This document shows, piece after piece, positions 6,291 to 6,893 of a stretch of 6,893 nucleotides of DNA; position 1 is the stretch's first letter, and each line of letters begins with the position of its first letter. Made by a program: the position numbers and the translations under genes. This DNA is from JBBDXA01 sp040902585 (lineage in GTDB: Bacteria > Planctomycetota > Phycisphaerae > Phycisphaerales > Phycisphaeraceae): the NCBI GenBank assembly GCA_040902585.1, contig JBBDXA010000060.1:1-6893 (forward strand), read 5' to 3'. The notes beneath the pieces are model-generated. The model saw only the letters and a list, made by a program, of their open reading frames with translations. It had not been told where the DNA came from and searched no databases.

Positions 6291-6875
6291 CTACTTCGCC
6301 TGCTCGCCACTGAGATACGACTCAAGCCCCTCCGCACGATCCATCTTCTTAGTCAACTCGTCCCACATGGCCCGGCTCTTTGTCGGGACGCCCTCTTCGC
6401 CTTCCAAGGTCTTCGTAAAGTCGCTCAGGGCCCGCTTGAACACGTCGGAGCAGCCGGCGGCGCTCGCGGTCGTCGGTAGGTACGACTGCACATAGGCGTT
6501 GATCTCGTCGCGCGTTGTTTCCTTCAACCCACCGATGTCGGCGCGCAGCAGACCCTCGACGATGATCATCTGTACGCCGAGCTTGAACTGCCCGGAACAG
6601 CGCGGGTCGCGGCGGAACGTGTCCTGAATCGCCCGGTCGGTTCGGCTGAGCAGAAGGATCCCCAGCGTCCTGGTGTCGCCCTCGGCAACTTCCGCGATGA
6701 GCGAAGGCAGATCGCCGGGCAGCCCCAACTCGGCGTGGACCTGTCGAAGCTGAGCGATCGTCTTCGCGTCGGGCGCACGTCCGGCGGCGTTGTCTTTGAC
6801 CACGCGCGCCGAGAGGCGACCGAGCTGATATGACTTGGAAAGCTCGGCGGCGCTCAGGCGCGGCACATCGCGCAT
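6291..6875 (-). CDS. hypothetical helical protein, start uncertain
   Basis: A 194-residue frame on the minus strand is convergent with the kinase cassette. I do not recognise the family. The protein looks soluble and mostly helical. It has a conserved-looking N-terminus, RLSAAELSKSYQLGRLSARV, then KTIAQLRQVHAELGLPGDLPSL, and GILLLSRTDRAIQDTFRRDP (72-91). C93 and C142 are the only cysteines. The C-terminus is charged (TKKMDRAEGLESYLSGEQAK). The high GC at third positions matches the left-hand genes rather than the kinase cassette. The ATG at 6875 is the first Met, but the frame stays open for six more codons (SASPPG) to the window edge and no Shine-Dalgarno is seen, so the real start, and any signal peptide, may lie outside. 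The coding call is fairly secure because the frame is long and of natural composition; the function is unknown. Confidence 0.75.
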   Translation of the reverse strand: MRDVPRLSAAELSKSYQLGRLSARVVKDNAAGRAPDAKTIAQLRQVHAELGLPGDLPSLIAEVAEGDTRTLGILLLSRTDRAIQDTFRRDPRCSGQFKLGVQMIIVEGLLRADIGGLKETTRDEINAYVQSYLPTTASAAGCSDVFKRALSDFTKTLEGEEGVPTKSRAMWDELTKKMDRAEGLESYLSGEQAK

Positions 6876-6893
6876 GCCCGGCGGAGAGGCGGA

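Noticed and set aside
6184..6495. Plus-strand open frame overlapping the minus-strand gene
   Set aside because: The product is rich in Trp and Arg and runs antisense to the better-supported minus-strand gene.

Overview
The window is about 6.9 kb of moderately GC-rich bacterial DNA. It most likely comes from a planctomycete (Planctomycetota). The best clue is the second gene, whose first 90 residues match, from memory, a module common in that phylum: a YxxWL opening, a PPDHYxLLG motif and a degenerate J-like helical domain. That module is followed by a proline-rich stretch, one membrane segment and a long WD40-type propeller with repeated SPDGR motifs. Weak or absent Shine-Dalgarno sequences on several genes fit the same origin. 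Phylum assignment is an inference; no marker RNA is present.

Layout, left to right. (1) 1-1728 (+): an Hsp70/DnaK-family protein whose first few dozen residues lie outside the window; it has an extended linker and no C-terminal lid. (2) 1792-4092 (+): a 766-residue J-like / single-pass membrane / WD40 protein, 63 bp downstream and probably co-transcribed. (3) 4096-4266 (+): a 56-codon TTG-start frame with strong coding codon use, directly behind the WD40 gene. (4) 4417-5259 (+): a HipA-like kinase with an apparently intact active site. (5) 5256-6050 (+): a DUF3037 protein overlapping the kinase by ATGA. (6) 6047-6187 (+): a weak 46-codon frame starting on the DUF3037 stop (TTGA), possibly the start of a broken gene. 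(7) 6291-6875 (-): an unrecognised helical protein, convergent with the rest, whose true start may lie beyond the right edge.

Two functional units are visible. The left pair looks like a chaperone-type ATPase with a membrane-anchored partner: the J-like head would be cytoplasmic, beside the Hsp70, and the propeller would face outward. The J-like domain lacks the HPD tripeptide needed for classical Hsp70 stimulation, so any interaction would be non-canonical. The right pair (HipA-like kinase plus DUF3037) is a recurring two-gene module of unknown function with no HipB-type DNA-binding partner here. Sampled GC is lower there (48-52% versus 62-70% in sampled lines of the left genes), consistent with an acquired cassette.

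No tRNA, rRNA, CRISPR array, insertion sequence or attachment site was recognised. No stretch longer than 300 bases lacks a gene call.
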